NCBI GenBank assembly: GCA_002328825.1
Contig: DCWI01000087.1
Location: 1-17,669 of the forward strand
Origin: Nitrospiraceae bacterium UBA2166
GTDB lineage: Bacteria > Nitrospirota > Nitrospiria > Nitrospirales > UBA2166
DNA: 17,669 nucleotides
Reading direction: 5' to 3'
Part shown: in pieces, positions 1-6,936 of the stretch
Layout of the letters: each line of letters opens with the position of its first letter
Position numbering within the stretch: the first letter of the stretch is position 1
Program-made: the position numbers and the translations under genes
Notes under the pieces: generated by a model
The model's input: only the letters and a program-made list of their open reading frames with translations
Database searches by the model: none
What the model was told of the DNA's origin: nothing

Positions 1-639
1 GGAACAGTGACTCGAGGGTGGCTGGGAATTGGAATTCAACAGTTAAATGCTGAGCTTGCTGAGAAACTAGGAGTTAAAGAGAATCAAGGGGTTCTAGTTA
101 GTGATGTGTTTGAAGGAGACCCGGGGTTTGAGGCTGGATTGAAGCCAGGGGATATTATTACGAGTGTCGATGGGGAGATTGTGCTTACCCCGAACGATCT
201 TTCGATCAAGATCGCAAGTATGGTTCCGTCTCAAAAAATTAGTGTTGCGATTATCCGAGATTCAAAAGAACAGGAGATTGATGTTGTACTTGGCAAACGG
301 GACGAAGGTGCAACAACCGCATCGATTCCAGAGCAAGATCTTGGGGCGGACATTCGGGAAAAGTTAGGGGTTCAAATTCATGATCTCACCGGAGAATTAG
401 CGGAACGCTATAAAGACCAAACTGGGGTGGTTGTGATGGAGGTTGACAAAGACAGCCCCGCAGCGGCGGCAGATCTCCGCCAAGGTGATCTAATTAAAGA
501 GATTGATAAGCAAGTGGTGACAAACACAAAAGAGGTTACAGCAGTGCTAAATGACATTGCTGCTGGAACAGATGTTCTTCTTCGGGTGACTCGTGAGGGG
601 CGTGCATTTTTTGTCATTCTCCGGACGAGCGAAGGATAG
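1..639 (+). CDS. DegP/HtrA-type periplasmic serine protease, C-terminal part (two PDZ domains), 5' partial
   Basis: The reading frame is open from the first base to TAG at 637-639, so the gene starts upstream of the window. The visible 212 residues begin with GTVTRGWLGIGIQ, the usual junction between the trypsin-like domain and PDZ1 in DegP/DegQ/MucD proteins. PDZ1 covers about residues 8-98, with the LVSDVFEGDPGFEAGLKPGD core. PDZ2 covers about 118-208, with VDKDSPAAAADLRQGDLI. The catalytic His-Asp-Ser domain lies off-window and cannot be checked. The family degrades or refolds misfolded envelope proteins, and its PDZ domains bind substrate C-termini and assemble the cage. The two-PDZ layout fits DegP, DegQ or MucD; the exact orthologue cannot be chosen from this part. 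The next gene is 178 bp away on the same strand and probably has its own promoter. Confidence 0.9.
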   Translation, partial: GTVTRGWLGIGIQQLNAELAEKLGVKENQGVLVSDVFEGDPGFEAGLKPGDIITSVDGEIVLTPNDLSIKIASMVPSQKISVAIIRDSKEQEIDVVLGKRDEGATTASIPEQDLGADIREKLGVQIHDLTGELAERYKDQTGVVVMEVDKDSPAAAADLRQGDLIKEIDKQVVTNTKEVTAVLNDIAAGTDVLLRVTREGRAFFVILRTSEG

Positions 640-737
640 CTAGAAGTTATCTGCTACCAACATTTACACGATAAAAAAGATGGAGATTGTGCCGATAAAC
701 TGACATCTAGTGTTCATGTAAATTCTGGCACCCAGAC

Positions 738-764
738 TTGCAGAGATCGGTGAAAAACTATAAA
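738..764 (+). promoter_or_regulatory. possible sigma-70-type promoter for the TPR lipoprotein gene
   Basis: TTGCAG at 738-743 and TATAAA at 759-764 are separated by 15 bp, shorter than the ideal 17. The pair lies about 55 bp before the chosen start at 818. The -10 match is good; the -35 match and the spacing are weak. Confidence 0.3.
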
Positions 765-817
765 TTCATGCATCTCTAATAACTCTATGTATGGAAAATG
801 AGGCACGAAGGTACAAT

Positions 818-1255
818 ATGAATCACTTTGGGCGACTGATCCTTATGGGGGTGATTTTGTTGGGCATTGGCGCATGTTCTTCGTCTCCCAAACCAAGCCC
901 TCTGTCCGCTCCGGCTGAGGCTATTCCAGCTGCTGCATCGCACAATCAGGATGGACTACAGCTGTTTGCCGATGGGAAAATTGATCTAGCTGGAAATGCT
1001 TTTAAAGCAGCACTTACTGAAGATCCTGATATGGCAGAAGCCCATTACAACCTTGCGTTGACGCTTTTTTCAAGTGGGTATCGGGATGAGGCGGAACAGC
1101 ATTTCCTGGAAGCGGCAAATCTTGCGCCTGGCCACAAAATTATTTGGGACTCCCCTGCTCTGCGTCCCTATGGGTCACCGCGGTTGCTTCCCAAGGATGA
1201 GGACTTGAGCGGTGCCGCTGGAGAAATGCCAAACGCGCTTGATAATATGTTCTAG
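818..1255 (+). CDS. small TPR-repeat lipoprotein
   Basis: A 145-residue protein opening with a lipoprotein signal peptide: MNHFGRLILMGVILLGIGAC, with lipobox GIGAC, so Cys20 would be acylated and become residue 1. A Ser/Pro/Ala-rich linker follows (about 21-45). Next come two tetratricopeptide-like helical hairpins, about 49-82 (GLQLFADGKIDLAGNAFKAA) and 83-116 (AEAHYNLALTLFSSGYRDEA). TPRs are protein-docking scaffolds, so an envelope assembly role is possible but no partner is identifiable. The ATG at 818 is preferred to an in-frame ATG at 791: GAAGG at 807-811 sits 6 nt before it, and the resulting N-terminus is a textbook signal peptide, whereas the earlier start adds a charged nine-residue extension. 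It would be exported by the Lol machinery encoded downstream. Confidence 0.8.
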   Translation: MNHFGRLILMGVILLGIGACSSSPKPSPLSAPAEAIPAAASHNQDGLQLFADGKIDLAGNAFKAALTEDPDMAEAHYNLALTLFSSGYRDEAEQHFLEAANLAPGHKIIWDSPALRPYGSPRLLPKDEDLSGAAGEMPNALDNMF

Positions 1256-1344
1256 TCCTAGACACATTTTTCTACCTTCTCGATATCTCAAAGACTACAC
1301 ATCCTTCCTCGTATCTGACAGGGGTTTCTTCGAGAAGATAATCA

Positions 1345-2088
1345 ATGGAACGACGCGTAGCATTAATTACTGGTGGCGCACGAGGTATTGGGAGAGCTAT
1401 TGCGATGCATCTTGCACGTGATGGGTGGGCCATTGCTATCTGTTACCGCACAAGTCAAGACGCTGCTCAGTACACTGTCAAATCTATCCAAGATATACAG
1501 TCGACGGATGATCACATTTTTGCGGTCCAGTGTGATGTTTCGGACTCAGAGTCAGCAAAGGCATTGGTTCAGCAGGTACAGGGGAGGTGGAAGAGACTTG
1601 ATGTGTTAATCAATTGCGCTGGACCATATCATCGTGTCCCTCTTCTGCAGGAAACTGTTGAAGGGTGGGATGCAATGTTTCAGAATAATCTTCATCCCGT
1701 GTTTTATCTAAGTAGGGAAATTGCCGAGGGGATGAAAGAGCGTCGATGGGGGAGAATCATTAACTTTAGTATGGCAAACGCTGATCAGATGATTGCACAA
1801 ACTCATGTAACTGCTCACTATATTGCCAAAGCCGGTGTTTTAATTCTCACACGGTCGCTGGCAAAAGCCTTAGGGCCATATGGCATTACTGTCAATGCTA
1901 TTTCACCTGGGTTTATTGACTCGGGCAGTGCGTTTCCAGATGAACTTTCTACCGTGGTGAAACAAATTCCAGCGGGCTACATAGGTGATGTCAATGATAC
2001 CGTGAGTGCGGTCACATTCCTGTTGTCCGACGAGGCTCGGTATGTAAATGGGAGCAATATGCATGTTAGCGGTGGATGGGGAATCTAA
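1345..2088 (+). CDS. short-chain dehydrogenase/reductase, FabG-like, with atypical catalytic Tyr region
   Basis: A 247-residue protein, the usual length of a classical SDR. The Rossmann glycine motif TGGARGIG is at residues 9-16, the NxAG motif appears as NCAG (90-93), the helix-4 Asn is at 114/115 (QNNL), Ser142 (INFS) and the SPGF segment (187-190) are all present. The cofactor site and fold look intact, so it should bind NAD(P)(H) and act on a carbonyl or alcohol; the substrate is unknown. It resembles FabG/YmfI-type reductases, but the gene has no fatty-acid synthesis neighbours. The active-site helix reads THVTAHYIAKAGV, so the Tyr lies three residues before Lys162 rather than four, and His158 holds the normal Tyr position. 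The start ATG at 1345 has only a weak upstream GAGAAG. The preceding gene ends 89 bp earlier. Confidence 0.85.
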   Translation: MERRVALITGGARGIGRAIAMHLARDGWAIAICYRTSQDAAQYTVKSIQDIQSTDDHIFAVQCDVSDSESAKALVQQVQGRWKRLDVLINCAGPYHRVPLLQETVEGWDAMFQNNLHPVFYLSREIAEGMKERRWGRIINFSMANADQMIAQTHVTAHYIAKAGVLILTRSLAKALGPYGITVNAISPGFIDSGSAFPDELSTVVKQIPAGYIGDVNDTVSAVTFLLSDEARYVNGSNMHVSGGWGI

Positions 2089-2147
2089 CACGTTGCCGGG
2101 AAGTCAAACGCACTACACATCCGTAGTACAGTTTTGATAGAATTCTG

Positions 2148-2180
2148 ATGTGAGGAAACGTGTCAAAATCGACCTCACAT
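2148..2180. repeat. 8-bp perfect inverted repeat upstream of tRNA-Val
   Basis: ATGTGAGG (2148-2155) and CCTCACAT (2173-2180) are exact reverse complements separated by 17 nt. The pair lies between the dehydrogenase stop and the tRNA, about 60 bp before the tRNA. There is no T-run after the right arm, so it is not a standard terminator. An operator-like site is possible; no function can be assigned. No convincing -35/-10 pair for the tRNA was found in this gap. Confidence 0.3.
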
Positions 2181-2240
2181 AACTGTGTAAATGTTACATG
2201 AAAGTGTTTGGGATTAGCTACACCTTTTGACGAAGAAGGA

Positions 2241-2315
2241 GGGCGATTAGCTCAGGGGGAGAGCGCTTGCTTCACACGCAAGAGGTCACTGGTTCGATAC
2301 CAGTATCGCCCACCA
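2241..2315 (+). tRNA. tRNA-Val (anticodon CAC), CCA encoded
   Basis: A complete 75-nt cloverleaf. The acceptor stem GGGCGAT (2241-2247) pairs with ATCGCCC (2305-2311). The D-arm is GCTC/GAGC. The anticodon stem CTTGC/GCAAG encloses the loop TTCACAC, giving anticodon CAC (valine, GUG codons). The T-arm is ACTGG-TTCGATA-CCAGT. The discriminator A2312 is followed by a genomically encoded CCA (2313-2315). No integrase or repeated 3' end is present near it, so there is no sign that it has served as an integration site. Confidence 0.97.
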
Positions 2316-2331
2316 TATTTTTCACCAACTT

Positions 2332-2376
2332 ACATAATGTATCCACAGAATACCAACTGTGGATTATGTCGTTTTC
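2332..2376 (+). terminator. hairpin terminator after tRNA-Val
   Basis: ATCCACAG (2341-2348) and CTGTGGAT (2357-2364) form a perfect 8-bp stem with an 8-nt loop. A further 5 bp (ACATA 2332-2336 with TATGT 2365-2369) extends it across a 4-nt bulge. CGTTTTCTT follows directly. It lies 17 bp after the tRNA 3' end, the right place and orientation for intrinsic termination. The arms also resemble DnaA boxes (see findings). Confidence 0.6.
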
Positions 2377-2453
2377 TTCGTAGTTGGCTTCGTCCTGATG
2401 GCTGCATCAGTGGGTGAGATTTTTTTGTGGTCGTTCTGTTGGTTTGCTCATTG

Positions 2454-3896
2454 TTATGGTGAAATGGGTGATTCTTCATTGAGTTGCTGTGTTAATCGTT
2501 CACATCTGGTGTCCCATTCATTGCAGGTGGCGTGTGTTTGTTGAACTGCGACTCCGATGTATTGCTTCGGGTTTTCGAACAAGGTTCGTTGTTCTTTAGA
2601 GAGTTTGTTGAGGTACGGTGCAAGCGTTTTATCTTCCCACATGAGTTTAGAAATCGGTTCTCCTGTTGTTCGTGCCTGATCCACGACTGTGCGCGCACCG
2701 CCATAGCCATCTGGATGTCCGTGTGCAGTCAAAAGAATGTATAAAGGTTCAGCTAAGATGGCCTCAAATTCCGTTCCGTGTAACTGTGCTGACATTGCAT
2801 CTTCATCTACTTCAAGTCGTTTTAAGGCATCTGTTAATCGATAGGTTGCATAGATAAATGCGGTAAACAATTCGGTAATAAAACGTGCGGAGGCCGAGTT
2901 GGTCAGGTCACGTTGATGCTCTGAGATTTGATCCATATATAGGGTCATCATTCGTGGCATCATCGCTTTCCACATGCTTTTCACAAATTCAAAGTTGGAT
3001 GGGTTTCGTTTGTGTGGCATTGTGGAGGATCCCACACGTTCAGCATCGTATCGTTCGTGAACCTCACCGATCTCACTGCGATGGAGTTGCCTAATGTCAT
3101 CGGCAATGTTTGCGAGTACGGAGAACGCTGATGTGACTGTGTGGACAAGGTCAGTCACATATTCTGGGTGAATGATTTGTGTAGACACTTGGGTGTCGAT
3201 TGGGCGCAGTCCAAGTTTAGCTAAGACATCACGCTCAAACCCAACTGTATTGTCCGGGACGAGAAGAGAAAGGGCGTTGTATGCTCCGACTGCACCAGAG
3301 AGTTGTCCTCGGAGATTTATTCTTGCACTTTCGATCTGTTCAATGCGATTGCCTACACGCGCGACATAGTTTGCCAGGACATATCCAAATGTAATTGGCG
3401 TGGCATGTTGTCCGTGTGTGCGTCCCATCTGAACGGTTTTGGCATGATGGCGTGCAAGTCTGAGGAGAACTTTTTCGAGTTGTATGAGATCGGGAAGGAG
3501 AATGTCGCGGGTGAGTTCTTTCAGCCGAAGAGCCATGGCAGTATCAGTGATGTCGTTTGATGTTGCACAGAGGTGGATAAATGGCTGTGCTTGCTTACTG
3601 ACGTGTTTTTTCAGACAGTTTACAAGGGCTCGAATGTTGTGGCCAATCCGTTGTTCTTCGGCGTACACATCTTCTACGCGAATTGAAAGCGAGGCTTTTT
3701 CCAAGTCTTCTGCAAGGGTCGCTGGCGCAAGTTTTCTCTCAACAAGAACCTGTGCGAGCGCAACTTCGACTCTAGCTTGATACCTAACATACCCTTCCTC
3801 AGACACATAGGGCTTTAGTCGATTGAGAAACGTTGGGTTTGTGCCGTAATATCGGGAGTCAATGGGACAGGCCATGTCTTGGGGTAAATATGCCAC
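2454..3896 (-). CDS. purB: adenylosuccinate lyase
   Basis: Catalyses two steps of purine synthesis: fumarate release from SAICAR (giving AICAR) and from adenylosuccinate (giving AMP). The 480 residues carry the fumarase/aspartase superfamily blocks in order: a PIDSRY N-terminus (11-16), GHN (85-87), TSND (112-115), GRTHGQHATP with the conserved His161, and the flexible catalytic-Ser loop signature GSSTMPHKRNP (289-299). The enzyme is a cytosolic homotetramer. The start is GTG at 3896-3894, with a strong GGAGGG (3909-3904) spaced 7 nt; the nearby ATG at 3903 is out of frame. The gene is divergent from thpR across a roughly 98-bp gap. No intrinsic terminator with a T-run was seen after the stop on this strand. 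Nothing in the sequence suggests damage. Confidence 0.96.
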   Translation of the reverse strand: MAYLPQDMACPIDSRYYGTNPTFLNRLKPYVSEEGYVRYQARVEVALAQVLVERKLAPATLAEDLEKASLSIRVEDVYAEEQRIGHNIRALVNCLKKHVSKQAQPFIHLCATSNDITDTAMALRLKELTRDILLPDLIQLEKVLLRLARHHAKTVQMGRTHGQHATPITFGYVLANYVARVGNRIEQIESARINLRGQLSGAVGAYNALSLLVPDNTVGFERDVLAKLGLRPIDTQVSTQIIHPEYVTDLVHTVTSAFSVLANIADDIRQLHRSEIGEVHERYDAERVGSSTMPHKRNPSNFEFVKSMWKAMMPRMMTLYMDQISEHQRDLTNSASARFITELFTAFIYATYRLTDALKRLEVDEDAMSAQLHGTEFEAILAEPLYILLTAHGHPDGYGGARTVVDQARTTGEPISKLMWEDKTLAPYLNKLSKEQRTLFENPKQYIGVAVQQTHATCNEWDTRCERLTQQLNEESPISP

Positions 3897-3939
3897 GTTT
3901 CATCCCTCCGTACTATGCTTGACTAGTGTCCTAGTGTGA

Positions 3940-3968
3940 ACCGTAACATGCCAATCTATGCTGGTCAA
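3940..3968 (-). promoter_or_regulatory. possible purB promoter
   Basis: On the minus strand TTGACC (3968-3963; 5 of 6 to TTGACA) is followed after 17 bp by TACGGT (3945-3940; 3 of 6 to TATAAT). Position and spacing fit purB, whose start lies about 44 bp further on. The -10 box is weak. The same gap holds a tandem CTAGTGT direct repeat (3923-3929 and 3931-3937) between the putative promoter and the ribosome binding site. Confidence 0.35.
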
Positions 3969-3994
3969 ACGTGGGGAATTGGAATGCCATTGTT

Positions 3995-4582
3995 GTGAAA
4001 CTTCGACTCTTTATCGCGATAACCTTACCAGACCCACTTCTTTGTACCCTCCAAAGCATTCAGCAAGATTTGCGTGAAGAATTGCGTGGGATTCCCATAA
4101 GGTGGGTGCGTACTGAAGGTATTCATCTTACCCTTAAGTTTCTTGGAGATGTTGAAGAATCTCGCGTGGACGATATTAGGCAGTGCATCGTTGAGATTGC
4201 CAGCGTTTGGCATTCGATGCGGTTAGCATTGCGAGCGATTGGAGTGTTCCCAAGTATTGAGCGTCCGAGAATTTTGTGGTGCGGGCTTGATGGTGAATTG
4301 GAGCGAGTGTCTCAGCTTCAAGAGGTATTGGAGGTAAGGCTCGAAACGATTGGTTTTCCTCGTGAACCTAGGCTATTTAAACCACATCTGACACTGGGGC
4401 GTTTCCGTAGGTACACAGGTATCAGTGTCCAATCTGTTGAAACTATCAAATTCACTATGAATGAATTTTCCGATCTGTGTGGAAATCGATTTGTCGCCGG
4501 TTCTATCAGGTTGATTAAAAGCGAACTTGATCCTTTGGGTTCTATCTACACGACGTTGGTGACAACAACGCTCCAATCGTAA
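3995..4582 (+). CDS. thpR: RNA 2',3'-cyclic 3'-phosphodiesterase (2'-5' RNA ligase family)
   Basis: A 195-residue 2H phosphoesterase. The two catalytic HxTx motifs are HLTL at residues 44-47 (before KFLGD) and HLTL at 131-134 (in the KPHLTLGRF context), at the spacing usual for ThpR/LigT. The family hydrolyses 2',3'-cyclic phosphate ends of RNA in the cytosol and can join 2'-5' ends of tRNA halves in vitro. The start is taken as GTG at 3995, because the protein then begins (M)KLRLFIAITLP, the normal family N-terminus. An in-frame GTG at 3971 would add eight residues that do not belong to the family. The ribosome binding site is weak (GGAA near 3981). The role in this organism is unknown; the family is often a stand-alone gene. 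Confidence 0.93.
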   Translation: MKLRLFIAITLPDPLLCTLQSIQQDLREELRGIPIRWVRTEGIHLTLKFLGDVEESRVDDIRQCIVEIASVWHSMRLALRAIGVFPSIERPRILWCGLDGELERVSQLQEVLEVRLETIGFPREPRLFKPHLTLGRFRRYTGISVQSVETIKFTMNEFSDLCGNRFVAGSIRLIKSELDPLGSIYTTLVTTTLQS

Positions 4583-4633
4583 TTTGTTTATTCATATGGC
4601 ACAAGAAACGTTTTTCCTCTTCTCTTTTCAAAA

Positions 4634-4691
4634 GGGCATGATGATTGTGGTGACAATGGAACTCACCATTGCCCTGTGGGCGATGCCACAG
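4634..4691. repeat. two adjacent hairpins in the thpR downstream gap
   Basis: TGGTGA (4648-4653) pairs with TCACCA (4663-4668) over a 9-nt loop, with an outer GGGCA/TGCCC stem (4634-4638 with 4670-4674) across an internal bulge. Directly after, CTGTGG (4674-4679) pairs with CCACAG (4686-4691) over 6 nt. No T-run follows either, so neither is a classic terminator. They lie between two convergent genes (thpR + and the 4807-6009 gene -). Nothing else is seen in the 224-bp gap except a 34-codon ORF without a ribosome binding site. Confidence 0.3.
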
Positions 4692-4806
4692 AGGATGTGA
4701 ATATAGTTTCTGAGGTATTAGATGGTGAGAATCTTGTGAGTATGGGGGTGAAGGGGAATTTTCTAAGATGGACTGTTGATAATTTCAGACGAGGATAGGG
4801 TTAAGG

Positions 4807-6009
4807 CTATTTCTTAGAATTCTCTGGGGTCACGATATGGTTGCGACAGTCTACGTGATCTTTGCGTAACTGACATGCGATATCTGTCCGAAATTGTGTT
4901 GTTAGAGTGGTAAAGATTTCTTGTTGACGTGATGGGTGTTCAATGAAATTAATAAGATGTTGCATGTGCTTATAGTTTCCTTCTCGCCAGTTGAACGCAG
5001 CCAATTCAATGGCTAGAGGCTTAAAGCGTGGTAGTGTGTTGTAATCTGCGCCTGGAGGGCCGCTACGTCCTGAGAACCAGCGTCTTTTTCCCAAATACCC
5101 TTGAAAACTATAAAACGCGTCAGTATGGGGGAGGAAGTCGAGGCGATATGCTACTTCATGTGCTGGATCTGTGACATCGTTGGTTGAAATCCATGGGGCG
5201 TGTTTTCCTGTAACGAGGTAGGAAAGATTTTTTGAGGTCATAAATGGGACAGCTCGTCTAAGGTGACGTCCGAAAAGATGAGGATACAGTTCATTGGAAT
5301 GAAGAGCAGCGTCGAGTGTAATCCGATCATCAGATGGAAATGGCATGTCGCGTCCGAGAATATATGAGCGTACGTAGTTATGTTGCTGTAGAACAACTGC
5401 TACCGGATTGCTTGCACGATCAAGCACTACCCTAGCCATGGTGTAGTGGTCAAGTTGATGCCAGTCCCGAAGATCTATAAACCAGCTCGTTACGTTTAGA
5501 ATCCAGTGTGGCATTCCTAGGGGAACGCCAGATTGACGAAAGACGAAATGATAGGAGAGGAATGTAAAGACATCCGCACCCGGTACATCTGCGTGGTCAA
5601 TGCGTGCAAATACCACTGGATTTGTAGTTCGTATTGATGGCATATGGACAAAAACAACGCGTGAGTCGTTTTTGTATGTATTGAGTAATGCCCGGTTCGG
5701 TTCATGGCCGATGATATCACCTCGCATATTGTAGAGAGTGCCATGGGCAATGTAATCATCATAAAAACTGATTGGACCTTCTTGGCCTGTGCCAATGAAC
5801 AAGCGTGGGCGATATCGTTCCAATAGCATGCGCTCTTGGTTTGTAGCTTCAGAAGCATGACGTGGGAATACTGAGAAATGCTTCTGAAATCCTTCATATT
5901 GTGAGAAGTTGATCGTTGGAGGTCTAGAGATTGCGATGCTCAATAGGGCGGTGAACAGAGCTATCACCCCAAACATCACTATGATATTTCGGGTTATGTG
6001 ACGTGGCAT
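4807..6009 (-). CDS. membrane-anchored or exported protein of unknown function
   Basis: A 400-residue protein that I do not recognise as a named family. Residues 9-28 form one strong hydrophobic segment after a basic MPRHITRN, so it is a signal anchor or uncleaved signal with the body outside the cytoplasm. The body is conserved-looking, rich in aromatics and charged motifs: RYRPRLFIGTG (66-73), FYDDYIAHGTLY (82-93), FTFLSYHFVFRQSG (148-161), RDWHQLDHYT (181-190), LQQHNYVRSY (207-216) and GPPGADYNTLPRFKP in the C-terminal third. The Tyr/Phe strand, then DWxxLDHYT, then LQQHNY order loosely recalls Vps62-type beta-sandwich proteins, but this is only an impression. The start ATG is preceded by a weak GAGCG. 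Spacing of 172 bp from lolD suggests a separate transcript. Codon use looks like its neighbours. Confidence 0.75.
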   Translation of the reverse strand: MPRHITRNIIVMFGVIALFTALLSIAISRPPTINFSQYEGFQKHFSVFPRHASEATNQERMLLERYRPRLFIGTGQEGPISFYDDYIAHGTLYNMRGDIIGHEPNRALLNTYKNDSRVVFVHMPSIRTTNPVVFARIDHADVPGADVFTFLSYHFVFRQSGVPLGMPHWILNVTSWFIDLRDWHQLDHYTMARVVLDRASNPVAVVLQQHNYVRSYILGRDMPFPSDDRITLDAALHSNELYPHLFGRHLRRAVPFMTSKNLSYLVTGKHAPWISTNDVTDPAHEVAYRLDFLPHTDAFYSFQGYLGKRRWFSGRSGPPGADYNTLPRFKPLAIELAAFNWREGNYKHMQHLINFIEHPSRQQEIFTTLTTQFRTDIACQLRKDHVDCRNHIVTPENSKK

Positions 6010-6181
6010 GAATCGCTCTAATGTTTGGCGATAACTAAGTGGAAGGTTCAGCGCTTTGGTGAAACAGTGGTGCTAATGGGTGATTCTGTGCGACCGTTGT
6101 TCAATCATTCCTACACTTTATGGTGAGATCGAGAAAATCTGCTTAGGTGCATTTTATAGGACTGTTATTGTGTGACAGCCA

Positions 6182-6850
6182 TTATTCATCTTCTAATTGT
6201 CCGTCGACCATGCGTAGAATGCGATCAGCTTGTACTGAGAGAGATTCATTGTGTGTTACCAGAACGACTGTTGTTCCTTGTTTCTGGTTGAGAGTGCGAA
6301 GCAGTTGAAATACGTCTTGTCCTGTTTGTGTGTCGAGATTGCCAGTAGGTTCATCCGCAAGTACTAAGTCAGGCTTGTTAAGAATGGCTCTGGCAATAGC
6401 TACACGTTGTTGCTCTCCTCCAGATAGTTCGCCTGGCCGATGCGAGAGACGATGACCAAGGCCAAAGGTTTTTAGGGTGTCAATTGCATGGCTAGTGGCA
6501 GCATCGGTAGACTCGCCCATGATCAGACTTGGGAGTCTGACGTTTTCCACCGCAGTAAATTCTGGTAACAGATGATGAAACTGAAATACAAACCCAACAT
6601 GGATGTTTCGAAACTTGGCAAGTTGGCTATCAGACTGATCGAAAATTCGCTCGCCGTTAAACTCAACGATGCCTGAGGTTGGTCGGTCGAGTGCGCCGAT
6701 GAGGTGAAGTAGCGTAGATTTTCCCACTCCCGATGCTCCGACGATCGCAAGCATTTCGCCACTAGGTATCTTCAAGTTAATTCCTTTAAGAACCTCGATG
6801 CTTGTATTATTGAGGTGGAACGATTTATGAAGATTGGTGGCGTTGATCAT
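6182..6850 (-). CDS. lolD: lipoprotein-releasing ABC transporter ATPase
   Basis: A 222-residue ABC ATPase with all motifs intact: Walker A GASGVGKST (38-46), Q-loop Gln90, the MacB/LolD-type segment HHLLPEFTAVENV (92-104), signature LSGGEQQ (142-148), Walker B LVLADEP (162-168) with GNLD after it, and the H-loop His200. It powers extraction of mature lipoproteins from the inner membrane to LolA, together with the LolC/E permease encoded immediately upstream; that pairing is what separates LolD from the similar MacB and FtsE ATPases. The gap to lolC is 86 nt, and no strong ribosome binding site precedes the ATG at 6850. It is the last gene of the prfB-lysS-lolC-lolD run; no clear intrinsic terminator is visible after it. 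Confidence 0.93.
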   Translation of the reverse strand: MINATNLHKSFHLNNTSIEVLKGINLKIPSGEMLAIVGASGVGKSTLLHLIGALDRPTSGIVEFNGERIFDQSDSQLAKFRNIHVGFVFQFHHLLPEFTAVENVRLPSLIMGESTDAATSHAIDTLKTFGLGHRLSHRPGELSGGEQQRVAIARAILNKPDLVLADEPTGNLDTQTGQDVFQLLRTLNQKQGTTVVLVTHNESLSVQADRILRMVDGQLEDE

Positions 6851-6936
6851 CAGTAAGTTTTCAGTCGTTTAGTTAGTCGATTGAGACATCAGATGAAATA
6901 ATAAGTCCTGATCCCTACATCCAGTTTCTATCTGGG

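Noticed and set aside
725..742. Sigma-54-like promoter (TGGCAC then TTGCA) before the TPR lipoprotein gene
   Set aside because: The GG and GC elements are 13 bp apart instead of 12, and sigma-54 promoters do not usually tolerate that shift.
2112..2135. Weak hairpin ACTAC/GTAGT followed by TTTT after the dehydrogenase gene as a terminator
   Set aside because: Only five AT-rich pairs with a gap before four T residues; too weak to call.
2241..2315. tRNA-Val as an integration (att) site
   Set aside because: No integrase, no repeated tRNA 3' end and no foreign-looking cargo on either side.
2532..3780. Several plus-strand frames of 60-98 codons opposite purB
   Set aside because: They are antisense to a well-conserved gene and show no family features; purB codon structure explains them.
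4596..4700. 34-codon plus-strand ORF after thpR (MAQETFFLF...)
   Set aside because: No ribosome binding site, no recognisable motif, and it runs through hairpin-forming sequence.
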